64,000 nt of DNA from positions 219,134 to 283,133 of the forward strand of contig JAXDAY010000004.1 in NCBI GenBank assembly GCA_034679345.1, read 5' to 3'. The notes beneath the pieces are model-generated. The model was not told the origin of the DNA. It worked only from the letters and a program-made list of their open reading frames with translations, and did no database searches. Position numbers and translations under genes: made by a program. Origin of the DNA: JAXDAY01 sp034679345 (GTDB lineage: Bacteria > Eisenbacteria > RBG-16-71-46 > CAIMUX01 > VGJL01). This document shows positions 23,794 through 32,672 of this stretch, one piece after another. The first letter of the stretch is position 1. Each line of letters opens with the position of its first letter.

Positions 23794-24654
23794 ATGGACA
23801 AGTATCGCCGGGTCGCCATCGACCCGAATCTCGCCAAGCCTGGGTGCGACGAGGCGCTGCGCCGCCTCTGCGCCTGGCTCATCGGCAGAGGGCTCGTCGT
23901 CGTCGTTCCCCCGCACGTGCGTCCCACGCCCGAAGGGGCCCGCGTGGCCGAGCGGGCGGATCTGGCGCGCGAAGCCGACATCGTCGTCGTCCTCGGCGGC
24001 GACGGCACTCTCCTCTCCTCCGCGCGGAAGGTCTATCCGAGGAAGGTGCCGGTCCTCGGAGTGAACTTCGGCGGACTGGGATTCCTCGCCGACGTGCAGG
24101 TCGAGGACATGGTGCCGGCGCTCGAGCGCGTGCTCGCCGGACGCACCCAGAGCGAGTCGCGCATCCTGCTAAGGGCCAGTATCCTGGATTCCTCGGGCAA
24201 GACGCGCGACCGGGTCCACGCGATGAACGATGTGGTGATCCATGAGGTCGGCCACCGCCTGCTGACCTTGATGCCGATGATCGGCTCGAGCTCAATGGGC
24301 GAAGTGAAGGCCGACGGGCTCATCGTGGCGACCCCGACCGGATCGACCGCCTATTCCCTCTCCGCGGGAGGCCCGATCGTGACCCCCACGCTGCGGGCGT
24401 TGATCGCCACGCCGATCTGTCCTCATATCCTCTCGATGCGGCCCATCGTCTTTCCGATCACCGAGACTCTGACCGTCGGTTTCGCCCCGCCGGAGGCGCA
24501 CGTGCGGTTGGTGGCCGACGGGCAGGAGTCGATCGAGCTGCGGCCGGGCGAGACAGTGCAGATCCGCCGCGCCCCTGGGGCGATCCAGTTCCTGCTCGTC
24601 TCCAACCGAACCTTCTACGACGTGCTGCGCAACAAGCTCAAGTGGGGTGGATGA
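23794..24654 (+). CDS. nadK: NAD kinase
   Basis: NadK phosphorylates NAD to NADP. The 286-residue protein has the GGDGT motif in IVVVLGGDGTLLSSAR, the downstream LGVNFGGLGFLADV, an AMNDVVIHE segment in place of the common NE motif, and the binding region ADGLIVATPTGSTAYSLSAGGP. ATG 23794 is 8 bases after ispA. Its last codons overlap recN by 8 bases. Confidence 0.96.
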   Translation: MDKYRRVAIDPNLAKPGCDEALRRLCAWLIGRGLVVVVPPHVRPTPEGARVAERADLAREADIVVVLGGDGTLLSSARKVYPRKVPVLGVNFGGLGFLADVQVEDMVPALERVLAGRTQSESRILLRASILDSSGKTRDRVHAMNDVVIHEVGHRLLTLMPMIGSSSMGEVKADGLIVATPTGSTAYSLSAGGPIVTPTLRALIATPICPHILSMRPIVFPITETLTVGFAPPEAHVRLVADGQESIELRPGETVQIRRAPGAIQFLLVSNRTFYDVLRNKLKWGG

Positions 24655-26371
24655 GGTGTTGCGGCGCTTGCGGCTCAAGCAGTTCGTGATCCTGGAGGAA
24701 GCCGCCGTCGAGTTCGGCGCCGGGCTCAATGCGGTCACGGGAGAGACCGGAACGGGCAAGTCGATCCTGATCGACGCGATCGGATTCCTGGCCGGCGGCC
24801 GGGGAGAGGTCTCCTGGGTGCGCGAAGGAGCCGATCTGCTTGCGGTCGAGGGGGACTTCGATCTCGCGCGCATTCCCTCCGCCCGGGCCGCCCTGGCCTC
24901 GATCGGGCTAGAGGACCAGCCGGCCGTGGAGGTGCGGATCCGCCGGGAGCTCTCCTCCTCCGGGCGCAGCCGCGCCTGGGTCGCGGAACGCCCCGTCAAG
25001 ATCTCCGAGCTGCGGACAGTGGCGGGATCACTCGTCTCGATCCATGGCCAGGGCGAGCATCGACGGCTCCTCGAGCCGGCCGCGCAGCTCGAGATCCTTG
25101 ATCGCCACGCCGGACTTCTCGAGTTGCGCGAGGCGTATCGCAGGGCCCGCGAGAGCTGGATGGGCAAGCTGGCGGAGGGCGGGTCGATCCGCTCCCGGCT
25201 GGCCTCGCTCGCCGAAAAGGAGGAGTGGCACCGCGCCCAGCTCGAGGAGATCACAGAGGCCGCGGTCGAGCCCGGCGAGGAGGCGCGACTGCGCGAGGAG
25301 AAGGATCGCAGGGACCTGCGGCTCAGAAGCCTCGAGACGCGCGTCGAGCTGGATCGGATCCTCTTCGAGGACGAGGGCTCCGCGTGGGATCGGCTCGAGA
25401 CGGCCCTGGCCCGCGTGGAGAGGTTGGAGGGGCCGGAATGGGAGGAGGTCCGATCCAGCCTCCGCGCGGCCCGCGAGGCTCTTCGAGGTTCGCGGAGATC
25501 GCTCTCGATCGGCAACGAGCTCGAGGAGGACAATCCACGGGCCGTCGAGGAACGGCTCGGGCAGCTCTCCAGGCTCAAGAAGAAGTACGGCGGTTCGGAG
25601 GAGGCGATTCTCGAACGAGGCGAACGGCTCGCCTCCCTGCTGGACGAGACGGCCCGGCTGCGCGAGCGCGCGGAGACGATCGAGCGGGAGATCGATCACG
25701 CCCGGGATGCCTGCGCCGCGGTCGCCGCCCGCCTGGGCCGGGCGCGCCGGCGAAGCGCCCCCGGCCTCGCGGCGGCCGTGACCCGGGAGATCCGCGAGCT
25801 GGGGATGGCCGGGGCCGAGCTCACGATCCGCCTCGAGACCGAGGAGGCCGACGCCGGAGAGGTTGGCCTGCCTGCCGAAGGGTCGGCCGTGCGGAGCTTC
25901 CCCGATGGATGCGATCGCGCCCTCTTCCTGCTCTGTCCCAACCCGGGGGAGGGCACGGGAGCCCTCGGCGCCATCGCCTCGGGCGGGGAGCTTTCCCGCG
26001 CCCTGCTGGCAATCCTCACCGTGCTGGGCCATGAGGATGAGCCGCACACCGCGATCTTTGACGAGGTGGACGCCGGTATCGGCGGGGCGACGGCGGCCGC
26101 GGTGGCGCGGCGGCTGGCCCGCCTGGCGGCCTCCCGCCAGGTCCTTCTCGTGACGCACCTGCCGATCGTCGCCAGCAGGGCCACGACCCACCTGCGCGTC
26201 GAGAAGCGAACGCTCCGGGGTCGGACCCGGGCCTCGATTCTAGTCCTCGATCGGGAGGAGCGGATCGGGGAGTTGGCGCGTATGCTGGCAGGGGAGGTCG
26301 ACTCCCGAATCGCACGCAGGCACGCCGAGGCCCTGATCGAAGGGGCCTCTTCGTCGAAGGAGGACGGATGA
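24647..26371 (+). CDS. recN: DNA repair protein RecN
   Basis: RecN is an SMC-like ATPase acting at double-strand breaks. The 574-residue protein has Walker A GETGTGKS at residues 32-39 and two coiled-coil arms rich in Glu, Arg and Leu. The C-terminal ATPase half has SGGELSRALLAI (signature), AIFDEVDAGIGG (Walker B) and LVTHLPIVA. The start is GTG 24647, inside nadK; GTG 24656 is another option, since the family N-terminus begins near LRRLRLKQFVILEE. Its stop overlaps the trpE start (ATGA), so the trp genes are on the end of a long repair/metabolism transcript. Confidence 0.96.
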   Translation: MDEVLRRLRLKQFVILEEAAVEFGAGLNAVTGETGTGKSILIDAIGFLAGGRGEVSWVREGADLLAVEGDFDLARIPSARAALASIGLEDQPAVEVRIRRELSSSGRSRAWVAERPVKISELRTVAGSLVSIHGQGEHRRLLEPAAQLEILDRHAGLLELREAYRRARESWMGKLAEGGSIRSRLASLAEKEEWHRAQLEEITEAAVEPGEEARLREEKDRRDLRLRSLETRVELDRILFEDEGSAWDRLETALARVERLEGPEWEEVRSSLRAAREALRGSRRSLSIGNELEEDNPRAVEERLGQLSRLKKKYGGSEEAILERGERLASLLDETARLRERAETIEREIDHARDACAAVAARLGRARRRSAPGLAAAVTREIRELGMAGAELTIRLETEEADAGEVGLPAEGSAVRSFPDGCDRALFLLCPNPGEGTGALGAIASGGELSRALLAILTVLGHEDEPHTAIFDEVDAGIGGATAAAVARRLARLAASRQVLLVTHLPIVASRATTHLRVEKRTLRGRTRASILVLDREERIGELARMLAGEVDSRIARRHAEALIEGASSSKEDG

Positions 26372-27903
26372 CTCTTCCGCCCTATGAGGAGTATCTCAGA
26401 CACGCGCGGGACCACCGGACCGTCCCGGTCTACCGCGAGGTCTTCGCCGACCTGGCGACGCCGGTTTCGGTCTTCCGAAGCATCGACCCCAGTCGGGACG
26501 CCGCGCTGCTCGAGAGCGTTGAAGGCGGGGAGACCTGGGGGCGCTTCTCCGCGATCGGTCTCGACAGGGGGGCAATCTACGAGTCGAGGCCGGACGGCGC
26601 GACCATCGCGGACTCCGGGGGGACCCGCCGCGTGCGCGAGGAGAGGCCCCTCGCCGGGCTCGATGGCCTCCTCGAGTCGCACCGGACCGCCACCGTCGGC
26701 CAGCTGCCGCGCCTCGCTGGAGCGGCGATCGGATTCGCCTCCTACGATCTCGTGCGCCGCTTCGAGGTCTTGCCGGCGGGGACGCGCGATGACCTGGGCG
26801 TCCCCGACGCGCTCTTCGCCCTGTTCGAATCGGCGATCCTCTTCGACCACGCTGGCCACACGGCGACCCTGGTCGCGCACACCCAGCCGGGAGAGGACCC
26901 TGCCGCGGCCTATGCTGCGGGAACCGCGCGACTCGACGGCCTCGAAGATCTGCTGGGCCGTCCCTCCGCGAGGTTGTCTCCCCGCGCGGCCGACGCAGGC
27001 CGGGTCGTGTTCCAGAGCCGGACGGGAAGACAGCAGTTCCTCGAGGCCGTGCGGCGCGCGAAGCAGTACATCCGCGCCGGGGACGTCGTGCAGGTCGTGC
27101 TGAGCCACCGGCTCGAGGCCGACCTTCCGGCCGACCCCTTCGACGTCTATCGCGCGCTGCGGGTGATCAACCCGTCGCCCTACATGTTCTTCCTCCGCCT
27201 CGCGGGCTGGACGATCGCCGGCTCCTCCCCGGAAGTGCTCGTCCGGCGCGAGCAGGATCTCGTGCAGACCCGCCCGATCGCCGGGACCCGGCCAAGAGGG
27301 CGAGACGAGCTTTCCGACCGGCTGCTCGAGGAGGAGCTTCTCGCCAACGAGAAGGAGCGCGCCGAGCACGTGATGCTCGTCGATCTCGGACGAAACGACC
27401 TCGGGCGCATCTGCCGCTTCGGGACGGTGGAGACCAACGAGCTCATGAGGGTGGAGCGCTACAGCCACGTCATGCACATCGTCTCGAATGTGCGCGGCAG
27501 TCTGCGGGACGGGCTGTCGAACTCCGAGGTCCTGCGCGCCTGCTTCCCCGCTGGGACGGTCTCCGGCGCGCCGAAGATCCGGGCGATGGAGATCATCGAC
27601 GAGCTCGAGCCCCTGCGCCGCGGGCTCTACGCAGGCGCGGTGGGCTACATGGACTTCCACGGCAACATGGACACGGCGATCGCCATCCGCACGATTCTCT
27701 TCCGTGAGGGACGCGCCTATCTCGGCGTGGGGGCCGGGATCGTCGCCGATTCGGATCCCGAATCGGAATGGGAGGAGACGCTTCGAAAGGCGGGCGCCCT
27801 GGTGCGGGCCTGCGAGGCGGCCGCGAGCGGGCTCGCGGTGCGGCCGAGCGCCGGGGGGGAGCTTCCGGGTCTGGCCGCGGATCCACACGGAGCGCAGACA
27901 TGA
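26368..27903 (+). CDS. trpE: Anthranilate synthase component I
   Basis: TrpE makes anthranilate from chorismate with ammonia from TrpG. The 511-residue protein has the tryptophan feedback-site motif LLES at residues 47-50 and the chorismate-binding domain: FFLRLAGWTIAGSSPEVLV, TRPIAGTRPRGRDE, EHVMLVDLGRNDLGRI and GTVSGAPKIRAMEIIDELE. The end of the fold is GVGAGIVADSDPESEWEET. Feedback inhibition by tryptophan is predicted. ATG overlaps recN (ATGA), leaving no room for a leader-peptide attenuator, T-box or promoter in front. Confidence 0.97.
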   Translation: MTLPPYEEYLRHARDHRTVPVYREVFADLATPVSVFRSIDPSRDAALLESVEGGETWGRFSAIGLDRGAIYESRPDGATIADSGGTRRVREERPLAGLDGLLESHRTATVGQLPRLAGAAIGFASYDLVRRFEVLPAGTRDDLGVPDALFALFESAILFDHAGHTATLVAHTQPGEDPAAAYAAGTARLDGLEDLLGRPSARLSPRAADAGRVVFQSRTGRQQFLEAVRRAKQYIRAGDVVQVVLSHRLEADLPADPFDVYRALRVINPSPYMFFLRLAGWTIAGSSPEVLVRREQDLVQTRPIAGTRPRGRDELSDRLLEEELLANEKERAEHVMLVDLGRNDLGRICRFGTVETNELMRVERYSHVMHIVSNVRGSLRDGLSNSEVLRACFPAGTVSGAPKIRAMEIIDELEPLRRGLYAGAVGYMDFHGNMDTAIAIRTILFREGRAYLGVGAGIVADSDPESEWEETLRKAGALVRACEAAASGLAVRPSAGGELPGLAADPHGAQT

Positions 27904-28469
27904 TCCTGGTCATCGACAACTACGACTCCTTCACCTACAACCTCGTGCAGCTGATCGGGGAGCTGGGCGGCGATCCGCTTGTCCATCGAAACGACGCGAT
28001 CACTCCGGAAGAGGCGATGAGGCTCGACCCGAAGGGGATCGTCATCTCGCCTGGACCGAGGAGCCCCGACGAGACCGAGGCGGCGAATGAGATGATCCGC
28101 TTCTTCGCCGGGCGTCGCCCGCTCCTGGGTGTCTGCCTCGGCCACCAGTGCCTCGGTCACGTCTACGGCGGCAAGGTCGTCCAGGCGGGACGCCTGATGC
28201 ACGGCAAGACCTCGATGATCATCCACAACGGTCGTGGCATCTTCTCGGGGCTGCCGAACCCGTTCCCCGCCACGCGCTATCACTCGCTTCTCGTCGAGCG
28301 CGACTCTCTGCCCTCCTGCTTCGAGGCGGTCGCCCACACGGCCGAAGGGGAACTCATGGGAATGCGCCACCGCGAGCACGAGACCTGGGGGGTGCAGTTC
28401 CACCCCGAGTCGATCCTGACTCCAGACGGGCGCCGCTTGATCTCCAACTTCCTCTTTCTCTGCCAATAG
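27900..28469 (+). CDS. trpG: Anthranilate synthase component II (glutamine amidotransferase)
   Basis: TrpG supplies ammonia to TrpE. The 189-residue class I amidotransferase has the N-terminal VIDNYDSFTYNLVQLIGELG, the oxyanion region ISPGPRSPDE, the nucleophile Cys in LLGVCLGHQCLG, and the His-Glu pair in VQFHPESILT. It may also serve folate synthesis (PabA-like), since no separate pabA is seen. ATG overlaps the trpE stop (ATGA). Confidence 0.96.
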   Translation: MILVIDNYDSFTYNLVQLIGELGGDPLVHRNDAITPEEAMRLDPKGIVISPGPRSPDETEAANEMIRFFAGRRPLLGVCLGHQCLGHVYGGKVVQAGRLMHGKTSMIIHNGRGIFSGLPNPFPATRYHSLLVERDSLPSCFEAVAHTAEGELMGMRHREHETWGVQFHPESILTPDGRRLISNFLFLCQ

Positions 28470-29519
28470 ATGGACGCGTCGATGAACCAGCCCAATCCGA
28501 TTCCGGGGGCGATCGCGCGCATCGTCGAGGGGCAGAGCCTCACAGCGGAAGAGGCGCGCGCCTGCGTGGGGGCCATCATGTCGGGGAACGCCACCGACGC
28601 CCAGATCGGCGCATTTCTAGCCGCTCTGCGGATGAAAGGGGAGACCGACGAGGAGATCGCGGGCGCGGCGCGCGCGATGCGCGAGGCGGCCACTCCCGTG
28701 CGCCCGGCGCGGCGGCCGCTGGTCGACACCTGCGGCACGGGGGGCGACTGGCGGATGACGCGGAACATCTCGACGGCGGCGGCGCTGGTGCTGGCCGGCG
28801 GGGGAGCGGCGGTCGCGAAGCACGGCAACCGCGCCATCACGAGCCGGAGCGGCAGCGCCGATGTCCTCGAAGCCCTCGGGGTCCGAATCGACCTGCCGGC
28901 GGAGTCCTCGGCGCGCTTGATCGACGATGTGGGAATCGCCTTTCTCTTTGCCCCGGTTCTGCACCCCGCGATGCGTCACGCGATCCAGCCGCGCCGCGAG
29001 ATCGGCATCCGTACGCTCTTCAACATCCTGGGGCCAATCACGAATCCGGCGGGCGCCGAGCGCCAAGTCGTGGGAGTCTTCGCGCCGCACCTGGTGCCCC
29101 TCATCGCTTCGGTCCTGCGACAGCTGGGAGCGGAGCACGCCATCGTGGTCCATGGGGGAGGCGGCGAGGACGAGCTGAGCTTGACGCCGGGCAACTTGGC
29201 GATGGAGAGCCGATCCTCTCATCAGGAGCTGCGCGCCCTCTCGATCGACGCCGGCGAGCTTGGGCTGCGTGTGGCCGACGTTACGGCGATCACGGGAGGG
29301 GATGCGGCGCAGAACGCCTCCTGGATCGTCGCCTTGCTCGATGGCAAGATCGACGACGCCTCGCGCGACACGGTCGTCCTGAACGCCGCGGCCGCGTTCT
29401 ACGCCGCCGGGCTCGCCCGGGATCCCGCCGAGGGGTGCGCCCGCGCGCGGGAGAGCATCGACTCGGGAGCCGCGGCGCGCGTCCTCGGTCGCCTTCGCGA
29501 GGCGAGCCAAAAGCTATGA
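28470..29519 (+). CDS. trpD: Anthranilate phosphoribosyltransferase
   Basis: TrpD joins anthranilate to PRPP. The 349-residue protein has LRMKGETDEEIAG in the helical domain and the PRPP-binding loop DTCGTGGDWRMTRNIST. KHGNRAITSRSGSADVLEALG, HPAMRHAIQPRREIGIRT and LGPITNPAG follow. The ATG directly follows the trpG stop with no spacing. ATG 28482 is a possible alternative start. Confidence 0.97.
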   Translation: MDASMNQPNPIPGAIARIVEGQSLTAEEARACVGAIMSGNATDAQIGAFLAALRMKGETDEEIAGAARAMREAATPVRPARRPLVDTCGTGGDWRMTRNISTAAALVLAGGGAAVAKHGNRAITSRSGSADVLEALGVRIDLPAESSARLIDDVGIAFLFAPVLHPAMRHAIQPRREIGIRTLFNILGPITNPAGAERQVVGVFAPHLVPLIASVLRQLGAEHAIVVHGGGGEDELSLTPGNLAMESRSSHQELRALSIDAGELGLRVADVTAITGGDAAQNASWIVALLDGKIDDASRDTVVLNAAAAFYAAGLARDPAEGCARARESIDSGAAARVLGRLREASQKL

Positions 29520-30316
29520 CGCGCCTCGAGGAGATCTGCGCGCGGCGGAAGGAGTCGATCCGCCGCCTGGTCGCGGAACAGCCGCTGTCCGTTCTGCAGG
29601 AATCGGAGCTCTGGCGGGAGACCCGCCGTCCCTTCGCCCGGGCGCTGCGGCGGGAGACGGGACCGATTCGGGTCCTGGCGGAGTTCAAGCGCGCCTCGCC
29701 TTCGGCAGGGCCGATTCGCCCGGGCGCCGATCCCTCGATCCTGGCGCGGGAGTACGCCGATGCGGGGGCTTCGGCGATCTCGGTCGTGACCGAGCCCGAG
29801 TTCTTCGATGGCGATCCCGGGCTGCTCGCCCGCTGCCGGAAATCGGCGCCGCTTCCACTCCTCATGAAGGACTTCGTCGTCCACGAGTGGATGATTCCAT
29901 GGGCCCGCGCTCTGGGCGCCGACGCGGTTCTGCTGATCGTCGCAGCCCTGGAGCGCAGCCAGATCGAGGAGTACGCCGCGGCCGCGCGCGAGTATGGGCT
30001 TGCGATCCTCTGCGAGGCGCATGACGAGAGCGAGGCGGAACGAGCCGTTTCGCTGGGGGCGGACTGCATCGGAGTCAACCACCGCGACCTGCGCACGATG
30101 GAGATCGATCTGGATCTCTCGGACCGCCTCCTTCCCAGGATCCCGGATCGCTTCGTGCGCATCGCCGAGAGCGGGATTCGCGCGCGCCGCGAAGTCGAGC
30201 GCCTCCAGCTCTCCGGCTTCGACGCCATACTCGTCGGCGAGAGCCTGATGCGAGCACCCCGACCGGGAGAAGCCCTTCGAGCGCTGCTCGGAACGAAGGC
30301 GGAGGACGAGGGATGA
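29516..30316 (+). CDS. trpC: Indole-3-glycerol phosphate synthase
   Basis: TrpC closes the indole ring. The 266-residue TIM barrel carries the catalytic residues in AEFKRASPSAGPI, ISVVTEPEFFDGD, LLMKDFVVHEWMI, LCEAHDESEAERA, GVNHRDLRTMEID and IAESGIRARREVERL. The barrel is complete. ATG overlaps trpD by 4 bases and the stop overlaps trpF (ATGA). Confidence 0.97.
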   Translation: MTRLEEICARRKESIRRLVAEQPLSVLQESELWRETRRPFARALRRETGPIRVLAEFKRASPSAGPIRPGADPSILAREYADAGASAISVVTEPEFFDGDPGLLARCRKSAPLPLLMKDFVVHEWMIPWARALGADAVLLIVAALERSQIEEYAAAAREYGLAILCEAHDESEAERAVSLGADCIGVNHRDLRTMEIDLDLSDRLLPRIPDRFVRIAESGIRARREVERLQLSGFDAILVGESLMRAPRPGEALRALLGTKAEDEG

Positions 30317-30948
30317 TCCATGTCAAGATCTGCGGGATCGTCCGCGAATCGGATGCCGTTGCCGCCGCGGAGGCGGGAGCCGATATGATCGGCTTCGTCT
30401 TCGCCGAGAGCCCTCGCATGATCGCGCCGGCCGCCGTTTCCCCAATTGCGCGCCGGCTCGAGCGGGACTTCGGTCGTGTCGCGCGGGTCGGCGTCTTTGT
30501 CGACCCCGCGCCGGAGTCGATCGATCGCGCCCTCGATGCGGGGCGACTGACCCATCTACAGATCTACGGCCGGCGGCCCGAGCAACTCCCCGAGGGGCCT
30601 GAGTGGATCGCGGCTCTTCCACTCGCCAAAGCGCAAGACGCCGCGCTCCCCGAGGGGCCGACGCCATGGGGCGTGCTCGTCGAAGCCTGGGTGAGCGGAG
30701 CATCGGGAGGCACCGGCGCGACCTTCCCGTGGGACTGGGCGCGACCGCTGCTCGCCCGGACGCGGCTTCTGGTCGCAGGCGGACTCGACGCGGAGCGGGT
30801 CTCCGATCTTCTGCGTATGATCATCCCCTATGGGGTCGACGCTTCCTCCAGGCTGGAGACTCGCCCCGGGGAGAAGGATCCTCGGAAGATGAAGGCGTTC
30901 GTCGAATCGGTGCGGACCGCGGAACGAGACTGGAGAGCAGCCAGATGA
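30313..30948 (+). CDS. trpF: Phosphoribosylanthranilate isomerase
   Basis: TrpF carries out the Amadori rearrangement between TrpD and TrpC. The 211-residue barrel starts VKICGIVRESDAVAAAEAGAD with the catalytic Cys, followed by GFVFAESPRMI, VGVFVD, THLQIYG and the phosphate site in LLVAGGLDAERV. The catalytic aspartate lies in IPYGVDASSRLETRPGEKD. It is placed after trpC as in many operons, with ATGA overlaps on both sides. Confidence 0.96.
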   Translation: MIHVKICGIVRESDAVAAAEAGADMIGFVFAESPRMIAPAAVSPIARRLERDFGRVARVGVFVDPAPESIDRALDAGRLTHLQIYGRRPEQLPEGPEWIAALPLAKAQDAALPEGPTPWGVLVEAWVSGASGGTGATFPWDWARPLLARTRLLVAGGLDAERVSDLLRMIIPYGVDASSRLETRPGEKDPRKMKAFVESVRTAERDWRAAR

Positions 30949-32150
30949 GCCGGAGCGCGATGCCCGATCCGACGGGGCACTTCGGCGTCTATGGGGGACG
31001 CTTCATTCCCGAGACGCTGGTGGCCGCCCTCGACGAGCTCGAGAGATCCTATATCGCGGCGCGCAAGGATCCCTCCTTCGACGGGGAGCTGGGAAGCCTG
31101 CTTCGCGCCTACGTGGGAAGGCCCACGCCCCTCTATCAGGCGCGCAGGCTCGGAGAGCGCTTGGGTGGGGCGACGATCTACCTCAAGCGCGAGGACCTCG
31201 CGCACACCGGGGCGCACAAGATCAATAACGCCCTCGGCCAGGCCCTTCTGGCGCTCAGAATGGGGAAGAAGAGGATCATCGCCGAGACCGGGGCCGGGCA
31301 GCATGGAGTCGCGACCGCGACCGCCTGCGCCCTGCTCGGGCTCGATTGCACCGTCTACATGGGCACCGAGGACATGGCGCGCCAGCAGCTCAATGTCTTC
31401 CGGATGCGCACCCTCGGAGCGACCGTCGCCGGCGTCGACTCGGGTAGCCGGACCCTGAAGGACGCCATCAACGAGGCGCTGCGCGACTGGGTGACGACGG
31501 TGGAAACGACGCACTATATCCTGGGCTCAGTTCTGGGCCCTCATCCATTCCCGATGATCGTCCGCGATTTCCAGAGCGTGATTGGCCGCGAAGCCCGCGA
31601 ACAGATCCTTCGCGCGGAGGATCGACTGCCGAGCCTCCTGGTCGCCTGCGTCGGAGGAGGATCGAACGCCATCGGGCTCTTCCATCCCTTCCTGGAGGAC
31701 GCGGGCGTCCGAATGGTCGGCGTCGAGGCGGGCGGGACGGGGATCGCCTCGGGACGGCACGCCGCCCGCTTCCAGGAACGTCGCGAGGGGATCCTGCACG
31801 GCACGCGCACCTATGTCTTGCAGGATGCCGATGGGCAGATCCGAGAGACTCACTCCGTCTCCGCGGGACTCGACTATCCCGCCGTCGGACCCGAGCATGC
31901 GCACCTGTTCGACACGGGAAGGGCGAGCTACGAGTATGCGACGGACGAGGAGGCGCTCGAGGCGTTCGGCATGCTCGCGCGGCTGGAGGGCATCCTGCCG
32001 GCCCTGGAGCCCGCGCACGCGGTGGCCTACCTCTGCCGGATCGCGGCTTGCCTGACGCGCGAGGATCTGGTAGTAGTCAACCTCTCGGGAAGAGGGGACA
32101 AGGATGTGGAAACAGTCCAGAAGGTCCTCTCCTCTCCTGCGCGCCCGTAG
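30945..32150 (+). CDS. trpB: Tryptophan synthase beta subunit
   Basis: TrpB condenses indole and serine using PLP. The 401-residue protein has the PLP Lys at residue 92 in HTGAHKINNALGQA, AETGAGQHGVATATA, the phosphate-binding loop CVGGGSNAIG, and GLDYPAVGPEHA. It belongs to the TrpB1 type that normally pairs with TrpA. No trpA follows. ATG overlaps trpF (ATGA). The TAG stop (32148-32150) lies inside the acceptor stem and first bases of tRNA-Arg, so the coding region overlaps the tRNA by 10 bases. Confidence 0.97.
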   Translation: MSRSAMPDPTGHFGVYGGRFIPETLVAALDELERSYIAARKDPSFDGELGSLLRAYVGRPTPLYQARRLGERLGGATIYLKREDLAHTGAHKINNALGQALLALRMGKKRIIAETGAGQHGVATATACALLGLDCTVYMGTEDMARQQLNVFRMRTLGATVAGVDSGSRTLKDAINEALRDWVTTVETTHYILGSVLGPHPFPMIVRDFQSVIGREAREQILRAEDRLPSLLVACVGGGSNAIGLFHPFLEDAGVRMVGVEAGGTGIASGRHAARFQERREGILHGTRTYVLQDADGQIRETHSVSAGLDYPAVGPEHAHLFDTGRASYEYATDEEALEAFGMLARLEGILPALEPAHAVAYLCRIAACLTREDLVVVNLSGRGDKDVETVQKVLSSPARP

Positions 32151-32214
32151 CTCAGCTGGATAGAGCGTTTGCCTCCGGAGCAAAAGGTCACAGGTTCGAA
32201 TCCTGTCGGGCGTA
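32141..32214 (+). tRNA. tRNA-Arg (CCG anticodon)
   Basis: A 74-base cloverleaf without encoded CCA. The acceptor arm GCGCCCG/CGGGCGT ends in a G-U pair with an A discriminator; the D arm is GCTCAGCTGGATAGAGC, the anticodon stem TTTGC/GCAAA encloses CTCCGGA (anticodon CCG), and the T arm has GGTTCGAATCC. Its first 10 bases are the last codons and stop of trpB. No promoter is visible between trpF and the tRNA, so it is probably cut from the trp transcript by RNase P. Confidence 0.95.
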
Positions 32215-32227
32215 AGGCTTTTCCGGG

Positions 32228-32260
32228 ACGGGACTGCGGGAGAAGCGCGGTCCCGTTCTT
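32228..32260 (+). terminator. Likely terminator after tRNA-Arg
   Basis: ACGGGACTGCG (32228-32238) pairs with CGCGGTCCCGT (32246-32256), an 11-bp stem with one G-T pair and a 7-base loop, followed by the pyrimidine tract TCTTTC. The T-tract is weak but the position at the end of the trp-tRNA unit fits. Confidence 0.6.
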
Positions 32261-32343
32261 TCGGAATCCCCGCGGAGGGAAGGCCCCGAACGGCCCTGGC
32301 GCGGGGAGGCCGATCGTGCAGAAGTCCTGGAGAGCGATGCGCG

Positions 32344-32613
32344 ATGCAATTGCATGACCCTCAGCGATCCACCCCCGAGCGGGGCTCCAGGGAGCTCTGG
32401 GCGAGCCGCCTCCTGCTGCTCGTCGCGCAGGTCGCGGTGGTCGTCGCGCTCGCCTACTTCGTCGTCATGGCATGGGGGATGCGGGGACGTATCTCGATAC
32501 CCGCGTGGGTGATCCAGGCCGCGACGCTGTTCGCCGCCGGCTTCGGGATCTACCTGCTTGTGCGCTCGATTCGCCTCGCGCGCGTCCTCTTCCGCCGCGG
32601 CCGCGCCCGTTAG
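32344..32613 (+). CDS. Small membrane protein of unknown function
   Basis: A protein of 89 residues with a polar, charged N-terminus (about 20 residues) and two predicted membrane segments (about 22-44 and 52-74). It ends in an Arg-rich tail (FRRGRAR), so both ends should face the cytoplasm. The start is ATG 32344, with a weak Shine-Dalgarno in GGAGAGCGATGCGCG. No family recognised. It sits between the tRNA-Arg terminator and a diguanylate cyclase gene 59 bases further on, with no promoter signal I can support. Coding status rests on the two hydrophobic segments and codon pattern. Confidence 0.6.
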   Translation: MQLHDPQRSTPERGSRELWASRLLLLVAQVAVVVALAYFVVMAWGMRGRISIPAWVIQAATLFAAGFGIYLLVRSIRLARVLFRRGRAR

Positions 32614-32672
32614 GGCGCCGACAGTAACCGAGCGGCACGCGTCTTGCCCCACCCCGGTCGGGAGAGTCGGCG

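Noticed and set aside
26341..26371. Tryptophan leader peptide, attenuator or T-box before trpE
   Set aside because: trpE overlaps recN by four bases and the DNA before it is recN coding sequence with no tryptophan-codon run or hairpin-T-run pair.
32344..32613. Remnant of trpA after trpB
   Set aside because: The reading frame encodes a two-helix membrane protein with no TIM-barrel motif.
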